Notes: generated from the sequence alone by a model not told the origin. DNA of 38,033 nucleotides from Methylococcales bacterium (GCA_026398935.1 JAPLRW010000270.1:1-38033), one strand, 5' to 3'. Numbered from the stretch's first letter, positions 16,716 through 24,825 are shown. Numbers and translations are program-made.

Positions 16716-18263
16716 TTAAATAACGTATTTAAAATAAACATCAATCAACTCTACCTTGATATTGTCATCCGGCGCAGTGGCGACAAAATCTTCCAGCGTT
16801 TCTAAAATATCATGATCAATAAATTGCGCCTTTCTGGCATCAATGGTAACAGTACTGTTTGCTTTAATGCTTAAAATCAACTTCCTGAGTAGGGCTTTAT
16901 TTAAAAAAGAGACATCTTTGTGCATCACGATTTGATAATGCGTAGCGTCTTGAGTCATGGTCATTGCCGCATTGAAATTGGATTTAATCACAAAAAACAA
17001 CCCTATAATTACGCCAATCAACATGCCTTTTAATAAATCCGTCATTAATATGGCAATGATGGTTATCAAGAAAGGTAAAAATTGACTCATACCTTTATGA
17101 TAAAAATCCATAAATAAGCTGGGTTTTGCCAACTTATACCCAGTGTGTAATAAAATCGCCGCTAAACACGCTAACGGCATGGTATTCAGGTAATGTGAAA
17201 AAAACAGCACACTAACCAGTAAACACAAACCATGAATAAAGCAGGACATACTGGTTTTACCGCCCGCATTAATATTAGCGGAGCTTCTGACAATCACCGC
17301 GGTAAGTGGCAAGCCGCCTAGCATGCCACTGATAATGTTTCCCACGCCTTGCGCTTTCAGCTCACGATTAGTCGGTGCAATACGCCTTAACGGATCAAGC
17401 TTATCCACGGCTTCAAGGCTTAATAGGGTTTCCAGACTGGCAATAATCGCAATGGTAACAGCGACACTGTAAATCGCTGGGTTGGTCAAATAACTAAAAT
17501 CTGGAAAGATGAAGCTATTAAAAAAATCAGCAGGGTGTTCAAAAATAGGCAAACTCACTAAATGCTGCGGACTCACTGCCCAAGCAGGTGCAAAGGTTGT
17601 TGCTAAGCCGTTAAAACCAATGCCCCAGCTAACCGCGATTAACGGGCCTGGAATCAGTTTAAAAAACCGTTGCTGTTTGAACCACGGCAGTTCCCATAAA
17701 AACAATATCACCAACGCCACACTGCTGATGAGCACAGCCCCTAGTGAAACCCCATTAAAAGCAGCGAATAATTCATGAAAACTGGAGCTCGCGGTTTCTG
17801 TCATATAGCTTTCATCACCTTCATAACTGGCATCAAAGCCTGTAGCGTGAGGAATTTGTTTAATGATCAAGATTAAACCGATGGCCGCCAACATGCCTTT
17901 AATGACCGCTGAAGGAAAAAATGCACCGATAATACCCGCACGAAGAAACCCCAGTGACAATTGTAAAAAACCCGCTAACACACAGGCAACCAAGAAACCT
18001 TGAAAACTGCCTAGTTGTGCAATGGCATTAAATACAATAGCGGTTAAACCCGCTGCGGGGCCTGATACACTGAGTTGCGAGCCGCTGAGCCACGCAACAA
18101 TCAAACCACCCACCATTCCTGAGATCAAACCGGAAGAGAGCGGCGCACCAGAAGCCAAGGCAACGCCTAAACACAGCGGCAATGCGACCAAAAAAACCAC
18201 CACACCTGCGGGGAAGTCATCTTTAACATGGCGTAAATAATAATAGGCTTGCTTATGAATCAT
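16716..18263 (-). CDS. SulP family anion (probably bicarbonate) transporter
   Basis: The frame opens at 18326, but ATG at 18263 has AAGGA 8 bases upstream and matches the N-terminus of the paired transporter, giving 515 aa. The SulP transport domain begins DDFPAGVVVFLVALPLCLG and contains GGLPLTAVIVRSSANINAG (about 330-350). A short STAS domain (about 430-510) ends the protein. It is clearly paralogous to the downstream fused protein but lacks the carbonic anhydrase. The operon is divergent from a two-component system, with about 147 bases between start codons. Bicarbonate is inferred from the neighbour; sulfate cannot be excluded. Confidence 0.9.
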   Translation of the reverse strand: MIHKQAYYYLRHVKDDFPAGVVVFLVALPLCLGVALASGAPLSSGLISGMVGGLIVAWLSGSQLSVSGPAAGLTAIVFNAIAQLGSFQGFLVACVLAGFLQLSLGFLRAGIIGAFFPSAVIKGMLAAIGLILIIKQIPHATGFDASYEGDESYMTETASSSFHELFAAFNGVSLGAVLISSVALVILFLWELPWFKQQRFFKLIPGPLIAVSWGIGFNGLATTFAPAWAVSPQHLVSLPIFEHPADFFNSFIFPDFSYLTNPAIYSVAVTIAIIASLETLLSLEAVDKLDPLRRIAPTNRELKAQGVGNIISGMLGGLPLTAVIVRSSANINAGGKTSMSCFIHGLCLLVSVLFFSHYLNTMPLACLAAILLHTGYKLAKPSLFMDFYHKGMSQFLPFLITIIAILMTDLLKGMLIGVIIGLFFVIKSNFNAAMTMTQDATHYQIVMHKDVSFLNKALLRKLILSIKANSTVTIDARKAQFIDHDILETLEDFVATAPDDNIKVELIDVYFKYVI

Positions 18264-18369
18264 GGTATTAGTCCTTGATTGAGCGGCTGTATGGGTGTTG
18301 TTCCGTGTCAGTAACGTTACAAACAAACTGTATTAAGTAGCATTAAACGCTTATCATCTTAGCAAACGA

Positions 18370-18388
18370 ACCTTTCAGAAACCTTTCA
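18370..18388 (+). promoter_or_regulatory. 11-base-phased direct repeat, candidate response-regulator site
   Basis: ACCTTTCA occurs at 18370-18377 and again at 18381-18388, exactly 11 bases apart, the usual half-site spacing of OmpR-family dimers. The site lies 23 bases before the response-regulator start codon and in the divergent spacer to the SulP operon. It could serve autoregulation or control of the transporters. No experimental motif was matched. Confidence 0.45.
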
Positions 18389-18410
18389 ATAAAATAGCGA
18401 TTCGATACCT

Positions 18411-19085
18411 ATGCGGCTTTTATTAATTGAGGACGATGCCATTTTAGCCGATGGGTTAATGCACACCCTCAGCAACAGTGGCTATTCGATAACCTCCGCA
18501 ACCTCTGGATGTTACGCAGAACAACTGCTTCTGGCGCAAGATTTTGATTTAATTATTTTGGATTTAGGTCTGCCGGATATGGATGGTTTGGCGTTATTAC
18601 GCCGTATCCGGCATCGAAAATCACCGTTGCCAATTTTGATTTTAACGGCACGGGATGGTGTAAATGATCGTATTGAAGGCATTGAACAGGGCGCAGATGA
18701 TTACTTGACTAAACCTTTTGAATTGAGAGAGCTAGAAGCTAGGCTGCACGCCTTAGTACGCCGTTGCTATGGCGGCTTTAGCAATACTATTAGCAATGGA
18801 CGTCTGGTTTTAGATACCCAGAATCATCAGGTGCTCAGTGATGGCAACGTATTGGTATTGACGGCGCGTGAATATGGTCTGTTAGAAATATTATTATTGC
18901 AAGCGGGTAAAGTAGTGGCTAAAGAACGTATTGCGCAACGATTATCATTGGATGGCGAGGCATTAACGGATAACGCGATTGACATCTATATTTATCGACT
19001 GCGGAAGCGCATTGAACCCTATGGCGCAGTAATCCGCACCGTGCGTGGACTCGGCTATTTATTGGAAAAAACAACCGATGATTAA
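18411..19085 (+). CDS. OmpR-family response regulator (TctD/QseB-like)
   Basis: The 224-residue protein has an N-terminal receiver domain (1-115) with the acidic pocket EDD (7-9), phospho-acceptor Asp51 in LDLGLPDMDG, the Thr of LILTARD, and the conserved Lys in LTKPF. A C-terminal winged helix (about 125-220) ends RTVRGLGYLLEK. The sequence falls in the QseB/PmrA/TctD group. It overlaps the kinase gene by 8 bases, so the two are translationally coupled. Divergence from the SulP/SulP-carbonic anhydrase operon suggests that this operon is a target (inference). Confidence 0.92.
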   Translation: MRLLLIEDDAILADGLMHTLSNSGYSITSATSGCYAEQLLLAQDFDLIILDLGLPDMDGLALLRRIRHRKSPLPILILTARDGVNDRIEGIEQGADDYLTKPFELRELEARLHALVRRCYGGFSNTISNGRLVLDTQNHQVLSDGNVLVLTAREYGLLEILLLQAGKVVAKERIAQRLSLDGEALTDNAIDIYIYRLRKRIEPYGAVIRTVRGLGYLLEKTTDD

Positions 19086-20445
19086 CTATCGTAGTCTTAA
19101 AACGAGAATGCTGTTAAAGCTCGCCATCCCGTTGATTTTTTTTATGACAACAGAATCGGTATTATCCTATTTTGTGACACTGCACTATGTAAACAGTGCC
19201 TATGATCGCTGGCTATTTGACTCTGCAAAATCGTTAACACAAGAAATTAAAGTGCAGAAAGGCATCGTGGTTGTTGAGTTGCCGCCCGCTGCACTGGAAG
19301 TGTTCAAATGGGATGACATGGACAACACTTTTTTTAAAATCATCTCCAGCAAACAGGGATTATTAGCGGGTGATCCATTCGTACCAGAGTATATGGCAAG
19401 CAGTATTGACTGGTCACAACCGGTCTATTTTTACGCAAAAATACATGACGAACGGGTTAGAGTCGTCTCTATGTTAGTGACAGAACCCAACAGTTCGGAA
19501 TTAATCTTTGTGCATGTCGCGGAGACGTTGAATAAACGCTTCAACATGATGCAGGATATTTTATTGGCGGATCTTGTTCCGCAAAGTGTTTTACTGCTGT
19601 TAACCGGGTTCTATTTATTCGTCGGTGTAAAGCGTGGTTTACAGCCATTGCAGACCTTAAGCGATGAAATTGCACAGCGCTCATCATATGATCTGCGACC
19701 CATACCCGATACGCGGGTGCTTAAGGAAGTTCGCACACTTATTGATACCCTCAATGATTTATTAAGCCGGTTAAACGCGGCGATTGCTACACAGCAACGT
19801 TTTGTATCTAACGCGGCGCATCAATTACGCACCCCGCTGGCCGGTTTAAAATTACAGGCTGAGCGTGCATTACGCGAACAGGATATTGTAGCGATGCAAC
19901 CCGCGTTAATGTACATTCAAGAATCAGCAGATCGTATGGCGCATTTAACGTCACAATTATTACTGTTGGCACGCGCCGAACCGAGTCATGGCAGCATTGA
20001 ACGTGTGTCCATTAATTTAAGCGAATTAGTGCGCGCGAGCTGTTTAGAATGGGCTCCGAAAGCGTGGCAGCGTAAAATAGAATTAAGTTTTGAAAGCCAT
20101 CATGAGCCTGTCATGATCAAAGGTGACGCAGTTTTATTACGTGAGCAGCTGAGTAATTTAATTGATAACGCCATTGCCTATGGACATGCTAACGGCAATG
20201 TTTGGATAAAGCTTCAGCAAGAGTCTGGAGCTCATCTCAGTATCATTGATGATGGGCCAGGTATACCGCTGCCAGACCTTGAAAAAGTATTTGAACGTTT
20301 TTATCGCGTCGCGGGAAGTGCAGGAAATGGATGTGGCTTAGGGCTAGCTATCGCCAAAGAGATTGCTGATTTGCATCAGGCTGAGATTAAACTAAGTCCA
20401 GTCTCAGCTAAAGGCGGGATACGGGTTGATTTGATCTTTGCATAA
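19078..20445 (+). CDS. Sensor histidine kinase (TctE-like)
   Basis: The frame opens at 19045, but ATG at 19078 within the regulator stop (GATGATTAA) is the natural start and matches the TctE-type N-terminus, giving 455 aa. A first membrane helix (about 10-33) is followed by a periplasmic region of the 2CSK_N type (about 35-150), a second helix (about 163-182), HAMP-like linker, HisKA with phospho-acceptor His248 in AAHQLRTPL, and the ATPase domain with DNAIAYGH and DDGPGIP near 380-410, then GCGLGLAI. TctE kinases sense tricarboxylates in other bacteria; here the ligand may be a carboxylate or relate to inorganic carbon (inference). Confidence 0.9.
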   Translation: MINYRSLKTRMLLKLAIPLIFFMTTESVLSYFVTLHYVNSAYDRWLFDSAKSLTQEIKVQKGIVVVELPPAALEVFKWDDMDNTFFKIISSKQGLLAGDPFVPEYMASSIDWSQPVYFYAKIHDERVRVVSMLVTEPNSSELIFVHVAETLNKRFNMMQDILLADLVPQSVLLLLTGFYLFVGVKRGLQPLQTLSDEIAQRSSYDLRPIPDTRVLKEVRTLIDTLNDLLSRLNAAIATQQRFVSNAAHQLRTPLAGLKLQAERALREQDIVAMQPALMYIQESADRMAHLTSQLLLLARAEPSHGSIERVSINLSELVRASCLEWAPKAWQRKIELSFESHHEPVMIKGDAVLLREQLSNLIDNAIAYGHANGNVWIKLQQESGAHLSIIDDGPGIPLPDLEKVFERFYRVAGSAGNGCGLGLAIAKEIADLHQAEIKLSPVSAKGGIRVDLIFA

Positions 20446-20472
20446 GGCAGGTATTTAAACAATGTTAGTTGA

Positions 20473-20865
20473 TATTTTAATGTTAGCAACCAAAATACCC
20501 GCTCACCGTTAGCTCAATTTAATCCAAGTTTCGTAGAATTAACGGTGAAGGTTAAGTTTGACGGCGACATGAATCAAACGTTCAAGTCTGGGTTCACACT
20601 ATCACTTTAATGTTTCTCCAAGGATCAGCAATTAGATAAGATAGTTCAAGATAATGCCAACAAAACACCTTGGGAAGTATTTTGTAAAATGGGCTTTGCT
20701 CAATATCAATAATTTCGCAGGTGTTGCATTTATGCAATACCAAGCTCCGAAGCTACAGACCCAGCTGTTAATCCTTTGTCACAATATCTTCTTGATGCGT
20801 TTTTGCCTATAGCTGATTATAGGGTGCAAAAAAATTATTCGGCGTTACTGTGCTCGTCAAAATGA
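20473..20865 (+). pseudogene. Possible decayed coding sequence with two in-frame stops
   Basis: One frame runs for 130 codons with only two internal stops, TAA at 20608 and TAA at 20710. The three segments have protein-like composition: FVELTVKVKFDGDMNQTFKS, then DKIVQDNANKTPWEVFCKMG, then DPAVNPLSQYLLDAFLPIAD. Both stops could derive from CAA. No family is recognised, no intact start is seen, and a chance run of low stop density is possible. The 426-base stretch between the kinase and the exported protein has nothing else I can identify apart from a TTGCAT-TT-ATGCAA palindrome at 20724-20737. Confidence 0.3.
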
Positions 20866-20871
20866 ATAGGG

Positions 20872-21273
20872 TTATTTAACCTTAATCAGTTCTTTTCCAT
20901 CCGAGTTGAAATGACACAGACCTGCCGCAAAATAACTGCAATCTTTTGATTGTTCAACTATAGCGCCAGTGGGGCTTAATTGAACCTTGATTGTACAGTA
21001 ATGCGCTTCGCCTTCCATTTGACGCTTCATTACCAGAACATTTTCACCTTCATTTTTAGCTTCGCCAGCAATATCTGCTGAGCAAGCGCGCTTGCCTATT
21101 TCAGCGGCAGTAGGCTCAAAATCGACATCGGTGCTGATATTGATGTCTTCAGCTAATTTAGTGATTTTTAAATGATGAACATGCGCGCCATCACGCAATA
21201 CATAATGATCAGTAGAAGCAAAAGCAGTGCTGCTTATCAACAGCATGAGTGTTAAAAATAAGTTATTTTTCAT
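20872..21273 (-). CDS. Small exported protein of unknown function
   Basis: The 133-residue product has a Sec signal peptide with an AFA cleavage site near residue 19, so it is periplasmic or secreted. The mature part has four cysteines arranged ACSAD, HYCTI, KDCSYF, GLCHF, probably two disulfides. Alternating hydrophobic strands and the C-x(n)-C-x-I-x-V then C-x-x-F-x-A-G-x-C pattern suggest a small beta-barrel of the lysozyme-inhibitor kind, but this is only a shape resemblance. It sits between the two-component genes and the pmo terminator, on its own. Confidence 0.65.
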   Translation of the reverse strand: MKNNLFLTLMLLISSTAFASTDHYVLRDGAHVHHLKITKLAEDINISTDVDFEPTAAEIGKRACSADIAGEAKNEGENVLVMKRQMEGEAHYCTIKVQLSPTGAIVEQSKDCSYFAAGLCHFNSDGKELIKVK

Positions 21274-21527
21274 AATGTTTTTATTTTAAATGTAATTAAT
21301 TAGCAATGGCTGTGCTGAGCATAAAATTAATTTTCACTCCACATTACCTGATACGTTACGGCACTTTATTATACTTGTTAACAATGTTTTCTATAAATAA
21401 CTTCGCAAATTACATACTTATATGACGTTAAGGTCAAGCGTTAAAAAGAAAATTTGTTTGCCTGATCCTGTTGTTGAATTTATAGTCAATAAGGTGAAAG
21501 AGCGTTGAAAATCATTTATACCATTGC

Positions 21528-21565
21528 AAAAAAAAAGCCCCCCTTGCCTTAGCGGCAAGGGGGGC
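21528..21565 (-). terminator. Strong intrinsic terminator of the pmoCAB operon
   Basis: GCCCCCCTTGCC (21537-21548) pairs perfectly with GGCAAGGGGGGC (21554-21565) around a 5-base loop. On the minus strand the stem is followed by nine Ts (A-run 21528-21536). It begins 44 bases after the pmoB stop. The rest of the 335-base gap (21274-21527) holds no gene I can see. Confidence 0.95.
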
Positions 21566-21608
21566 TTTCAAATTCCAAAACTAATGACTTACGCCATTAA
21601 TTTATCAA

Positions 21609-22853
21609 TTAAATGAATGATGGAATTAATGGAGCGTCAACTGTTACCATTTGACGTTTACCAGCTTCGTTAGCGAAGAACAACAAACCAGCAAAACGGC
21701 TATCTGGATCGTAAATTAAATCAGCTAAACGATATACTTCCCATGCAGCATCAGACGCAGTAACTTCAACAGTTCTTTTTTCGCCTGGAGCTAATGGGCT
21801 GTTATCACTAACAGTCAAACCTTCAGCAGCTAACATATCATCTGGATAGTTAGTTTCGTCTTCCCAAACTTTAGGATCTAAGAAACGAACGCCAGCTGTG
21901 TTGAACTCTGCTAAACGAACTGGCTCATCACCATTATTGGTGATAACCAATGTCATTTGCATTGCACGACCAGGTACACGATAAGTAGCATCTTCAACTT
22001 TTACATTGATAGTTTGAGCAGGCATTTCCAGAGGAATCATGCCGCGTAACAAACCAGCTTGTAATGGAGTTGTAACAGGGTATTTTGCGTTTGTTGAAGC
22101 CATTGACATAGCAACAATTGCAATAGTACCTACAGCGAACGCCATACCAACAAGTTTATCAGTAGAGCTGATTAAAGAGTCAGCTTTACCTGCTTCAACA
22201 GCGATGTGACGTGGAACGAACATTGGTTTACGCATCCAATATACCATCCAAGCCAAACCAATACCGAACCATAATGCATGCCAGAAGTAAGTATTTTCCA
22301 AGTTATACTTTTCCAAATCAACAGTGTCACCGGTTAAGGTTGTGATTGGATCAGTAAAGCTTTTCATTGAACCAGTAATGGTTGTCCATTTACCTGGGCC
22401 AATAATTGGACCACCGCCTTCAACGTTCATCATAGTGTGAACGTGCCAGTCACCTGGACGACGAGCTTTTAACAAAACTTTAAATTCATAAGTTTCGCCA
22501 AGTTCTAAGCTCACTGAACGAGGAACTAATTTACCGCCGATCCATGAACCTGCACGAATGAATACAGGACCTGGAGTACCAATGTTTAAGAATGCAGATT
22601 CTGGTTTATCAACAGTTTCTGGCCATCCTGCAAACACGTGGAATTTTCCACTTACAGTCATTGTTTCATTAACAGGAACTGTATCTTTTGACCAGTTAAG
22701 GTCAAACCAATGAATAGTCCGCATACGCATGAACGCTGCTTGTGACTTTTCACCATGTGCAGATGCAGTTGGTGTATATAACATCGCTGCTGTAACAGTC
22801 ATCAGCAGTGCGACAAAGGATAATTTAGCAACTTTGTCTTTTATTAATTTCAT
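21609..22853 (-). CDS. pmoB: Particulate methane monooxygenase subunit B
   Basis: The 414-residue precursor carries a signal peptide cut after SA, leaving the N-terminal His33. Soluble cupredoxin-like domains (about 33-170 and 265-414) flank two membrane helices (near 187-207 and 232-252). The copper ligands His33, His137 and His139 and the bis-His residues His48 and His72 are all present at the canonical numbers. PmoB is the periplasmic copper subunit of the trimeric membrane enzyme that oxidises methane to methanol. It is the last gene of pmoCAB, 115 bases after pmoA, with GAGGAGGAT before the ATG. AT-rich, biased codon use distinguishes the operon from its neighbours, consistent with very high expression. 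Confidence 0.98.
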   Translation of the reverse strand: MKLIKDKVAKLSFVALLMTVTAAMLYTPTASAHGEKSQAAFMRMRTIHWFDLNWSKDTVPVNETMTVSGKFHVFAGWPETVDKPESAFLNIGTPGPVFIRAGSWIGGKLVPRSVSLELGETYEFKVLLKARRPGDWHVHTMMNVEGGGPIIGPGKWTTITGSMKSFTDPITTLTGDTVDLEKYNLENTYFWHALWFGIGLAWMVYWMRKPMFVPRHIAVEAGKADSLISSTDKLVGMAFAVGTIAIVAMSMASTNAKYPVTTPLQAGLLRGMIPLEMPAQTINVKVEDATYRVPGRAMQMTLVITNNGDEPVRLAEFNTAGVRFLDPKVWEDETNYPDDMLAAEGLTVSDNSPLAPGEKRTVEVTASDAAWEVYRLADLIYDPDSRFAGLLFFANEAGKRQMVTVDAPLIPSFI

Positions 22854-22935
22854 ATATATATCCTCCTCTATAATTAGAGAATCTATAGCTTTGAGAGTAT
22901 CTAGTGACTTACCACGTTATGTGTGTAGCCACTAG

Positions 22936-22954
22936 TATTTTTTATGTTTATCTT
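22936..22954 (-). repeat. 19-base repeat, copy in the pmoA-pmoB spacer
   Basis: TATTTTTTATGTTTATCTT (plus strand) is identical to the copy at 23740-23758 in the pmoC-pmoA spacer. This copy begins 15 bases after the pmoA stop. It may mark a duplicated spacer or a shared RNA-processing signal. Confidence 0.75.
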
Positions 22955-22968
22955 TCTTAAAACAATTC

Positions 22969-23712
22969 TTAGATTGATTTAATAAATGAAGTTCCACCGA
23001 ACCATTTACCAAAGAAATGCCACAAGAAGTATATTAAGATACTCACGAAACCAGAGAAGAACGCTGATACTGGAGCAACGTCTTTACCGAAGGTTCTCAA
23101 TGTACCTTTTTCTACCATACGAATGTACTCAGGAGTACCAGTTCTTACGTAGTGGTAACCTTGTAAGTCAGCTAATGTCATTACCATACCGTTATATTCT
23201 ACTGGTACGTGTAATGGAGCAATTACTGGCCAGTTACCTGGGTAGAAGATCAAACCAAACGCAAGACCACCTACTACTGCTGTTAATGTCATGCTGTTTG
23301 AAAGCAACAAGATAACATCAAGCAGGATAGCACCTGGAATTAATTGAGAAGGGAAACAGAAGTTTACTGGGAAATAAGTCCAACCCCAGAAGTTAAAATA
23401 TCTGTTGATCCACTCGCCTAACAATAAACCTAAAACAGCGATAACCGCACCAAATGGTAGACGGTATCTCCACCATAGTTGTGATTGTACTGCAGCTGGG
23501 AACGTAATAGCAACGATTGGAGCTACTGTTACCCAAAGACGTCTATCTTTCCAGTCAGTCCAGAAATCCCAGTCACCACCGGTTAACATATAGTGAATGT
23601 GATATCCGCCTAGAACAACAAAGAAAAGAGTGAAACAAATCATCCAGTCAAATGTACGTGAAACTTTAATAGCTTCTGCACGAGACCTAACAGCTGATTG
23701 AGATGCGCTCAT
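22969..23712 (-). CDS. pmoA: Particulate methane monooxygenase subunit A
   Basis: The 247-residue inner-membrane subunit has about seven membrane helices. Family landmarks include GGDWDFWTDWKDRRLWVTV (about 45-63), the segment used as phylogenetic marker, NFWGWTYFPVNFCFPSQ (about 111-127), and GYHYVRTGTPEYIRMVEKGTLR (about 184-205). The sequence is typical of type Ia gammaproteobacterial methanotrophs and not of ammonia monooxygenase AmoA. AGGAGGT lies upstream of the ATG. The gene stands between pmoC (119-base spacer) and pmoB (115-base spacer). The exact genus cannot be fixed by eye. Confidence 0.98.
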   Translation of the reverse strand: MSASQSAVRSRAEAIKVSRTFDWMICFTLFFVVLGGYHIHYMLTGGDWDFWTDWKDRRLWVTVAPIVAITFPAAVQSQLWWRYRLPFGAVIAVLGLLLGEWINRYFNFWGWTYFPVNFCFPSQLIPGAILLDVILLLSNSMTLTAVVGGLAFGLIFYPGNWPVIAPLHVPVEYNGMVMTLADLQGYHYVRTGTPEYIRMVEKGTLRTFGKDVAPVSAFFSGFVSILIYFLWHFFGKWFGGTSFIKSI

Positions 23713-23739
23713 TAGCTTACCTCCTAAAAATTAAAATTA

Positions 23740-23758
23740 TATTTTTTATGTTTATCTT
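23740..23758 (-). repeat. 19-base repeat, copy in the pmoC-pmoA spacer
   Basis: This is an exact copy of the element at 22936-22954. Here it lies 28 bases before the pmoA start codon and 10 bases from a hairpin, so its position relative to the flanking genes differs from the other copy. Confidence 0.75.
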
Positions 23759-23767
23759 CTCAGATCA

Positions 23768-23790
23768 CCTGGCTTTATAAAAAAACCAGG
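23768..23790 (-). other. Hairpin in the pmoC-pmoA spacer
   Basis: CCTGG (23768-23772) and CCAGG (23786-23790) form a stem that can extend through A-T pairs into an A/T-rich loop. On the minus strand the loop is T-rich. Spacer hairpins in polycistronic mRNAs often protect upstream RNA or cause partial termination, which would let pmoC transcripts outnumber pmoAB; that role is inference. Confidence 0.5.
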
Positions 23791-23831
23791 CAATCTTTAG
23801 GAGATAGTTCTTCTTGAATATTACTTAGCGA

Positions 23832-24584
23832 TTAAGCTAAGTCTTTTTTCAATAATTTAGAAATTGCTTGTATTTCAAGATTTACTACGCCCATTACACC
23901 TAAAGCAGCCCATCCGAAGAATACGAAGCCGTAGTGTAAAGGAGCAACAAATAATTCTTCCATAAACCAGAAAGTATGACCCCATTCATTCAAGCCAACG
24001 TTTGGCAGAATCATGAAAGGACCAATAACAGCAACCATATACATCAAAGGAATCCCTTCTTGGTAAGTTGGCAGTCTAGTTTTAGCATAGAAGAATGAAG
24101 CGCCACCAGTAATGATGTAGATTGGGTAGCTCAAGTAAAATTCAATGATGTGACTTGGTGTAAAGTCAGTATCACGAACGATAGTTTGATGCCAAGTTCC
24201 ATCTTGCTCAGTAAAGTAGCTAGCGCCAAAATAAATAGCCCAACCGTACATTACTAACCATGTCCAATGAGTAAAATGTCTTCTTAACTCTTCACGTGGA
24301 GTAATTGACATTACTTTACGGTCACGAGTTTTCCAGATATAACCCCATAATACTGATGCAGTCAATACTTCCATAACGATTTCGATATATAGGAAGTTCA
24401 TCCAATATGTTTCGAACTCTGGAGCGAATGAATCTAAGCCAGCTGACCAGCCGTAGATTCCTTCATACCAACGAACCCATGCATAAAACACTAGGTAAAC
24501 TAATGATCCTAGGATCATATTTTTTACATTTAACAGCGGAGCTTCCGCAGCATCAGCTTTCACCGATTCAGTTGTAGCAGCCAT
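23832..24584 (-). CDS. pmoC: Particulate methane monooxygenase subunit C
   Basis: The 250-residue membrane subunit starts the operon. It has about five or six helices. Landmarks include YWMNFLYIEIVMEVLTASVLWGYIW-type helix (about 60-84), HFTHWTWLVMYGWAIYFGASYF (about 103-124), and the conserved polar DTDFTPSHIIEFY segment (138-150), which carries carboxylate and histidine metal-site residues in the family. PmoC helps form the membrane copper site of methane monooxygenase. AGGAGAT precedes the ATG, and a sigma-70 promoter is seen about 130 bases upstream. Only one pmo copy is in the window; extra pmoC copies elsewhere cannot be excluded. Confidence 0.98.
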   Translation of the reverse strand: MAATTESVKADAAEAPLLNVKNMILGSLVYLVFYAWVRWYEGIYGWSAGLDSFAPEFETYWMNFLYIEIVMEVLTASVLWGYIWKTRDRKVMSITPREELRRHFTHWTWLVMYGWAIYFGASYFTEQDGTWHQTIVRDTDFTPSHIIEFYLSYPIYIITGGASFFYAKTRLPTYQEGIPLMYMVAVIGPFMILPNVGLNEWGHTFWFMEELFVAPLHYGFVFFGWAALGVMGVVNLEIQAISKLLKKDLA

Positions 24585-24612
24585 TTCTATCTCCTAATTA
24601 AATTTCTAAAAA

Positions 24613-24639
24613 TCTAGTCCAACGATTAATTGAGCTAGA
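24613..24639 (-). promoter_or_regulatory. Attenuator-like hairpin in the pmoC leader
   Basis: TCTAGTCCAA (24613-24622) and TTGAGCTAGA (24630-24639) pair except for a 2-base internal mismatch. On the minus (mRNA) strand the stem is followed by ATTTTTAG. It lies in the untranslated leader between the predicted promoter and the pmoC ribosome-binding site. It may be a weak attenuator or just a stabilising hairpin. Confidence 0.35.
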
Positions 24640-24718
24640 CCCGTTTTTTATTTGAAAATCCTTCTTCTCTGATCGGAAGCTTTCGCCACAATCACAACCA
24701 ACTCTTTTGGCTGTTTTT

Positions 24719-24746
24719 AGTTTAACATCTGACATGTTCATGTCAA
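24719..24746 (-). promoter_or_regulatory. Sigma-70 promoter of pmoCAB
   Basis: On the minus strand a perfect -35 TTGACA (24741-24746) is separated by 16 bases from TAAACT (24719-24724), a 4/6 match to TATAAT. Transcription would begin near 24712, giving a leader of about 128 bases. The 330-base divergent gap (24585-24914) also holds the operator-like palindrome, the leader hairpin and the promoter of the opposite gene. Confidence 0.65.
24730..24745. promoter_or_regulatory. Palindrome overlapping the pmo -35 box
   Basis: TGACATGTTCATGTCA is a perfect inverted repeat with 7-base arms and a 2-base centre. It covers five of the six bases of the predicted -35 hexamer, the position expected of a repressor operator. 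No matching regulator motif is recognised; the copper-responsive control of pmo in methanotrophs makes it interesting. Confidence 0.6.
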
Positions 24747-24825
24747 GTTAATTTCCTCGTTTCGTTATTTTTAATGTTTTACGTTATGAAATAATCTGCT
24801 CTAAGCGGATAGTCACGCTACTTTG

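Noticed and set aside
18311-18320. GTAACGTTAC palindrome in the SulP/two-component spacer
   Set aside because: A 10-base palindrome is easily due to chance, and no second copy in a meaningful arrangement was seen.
21274-21527. Possible small RNA or gene beside the pmo terminator
   Set aside because: No promoter-terminator pair, ORF or structure could be supported there.
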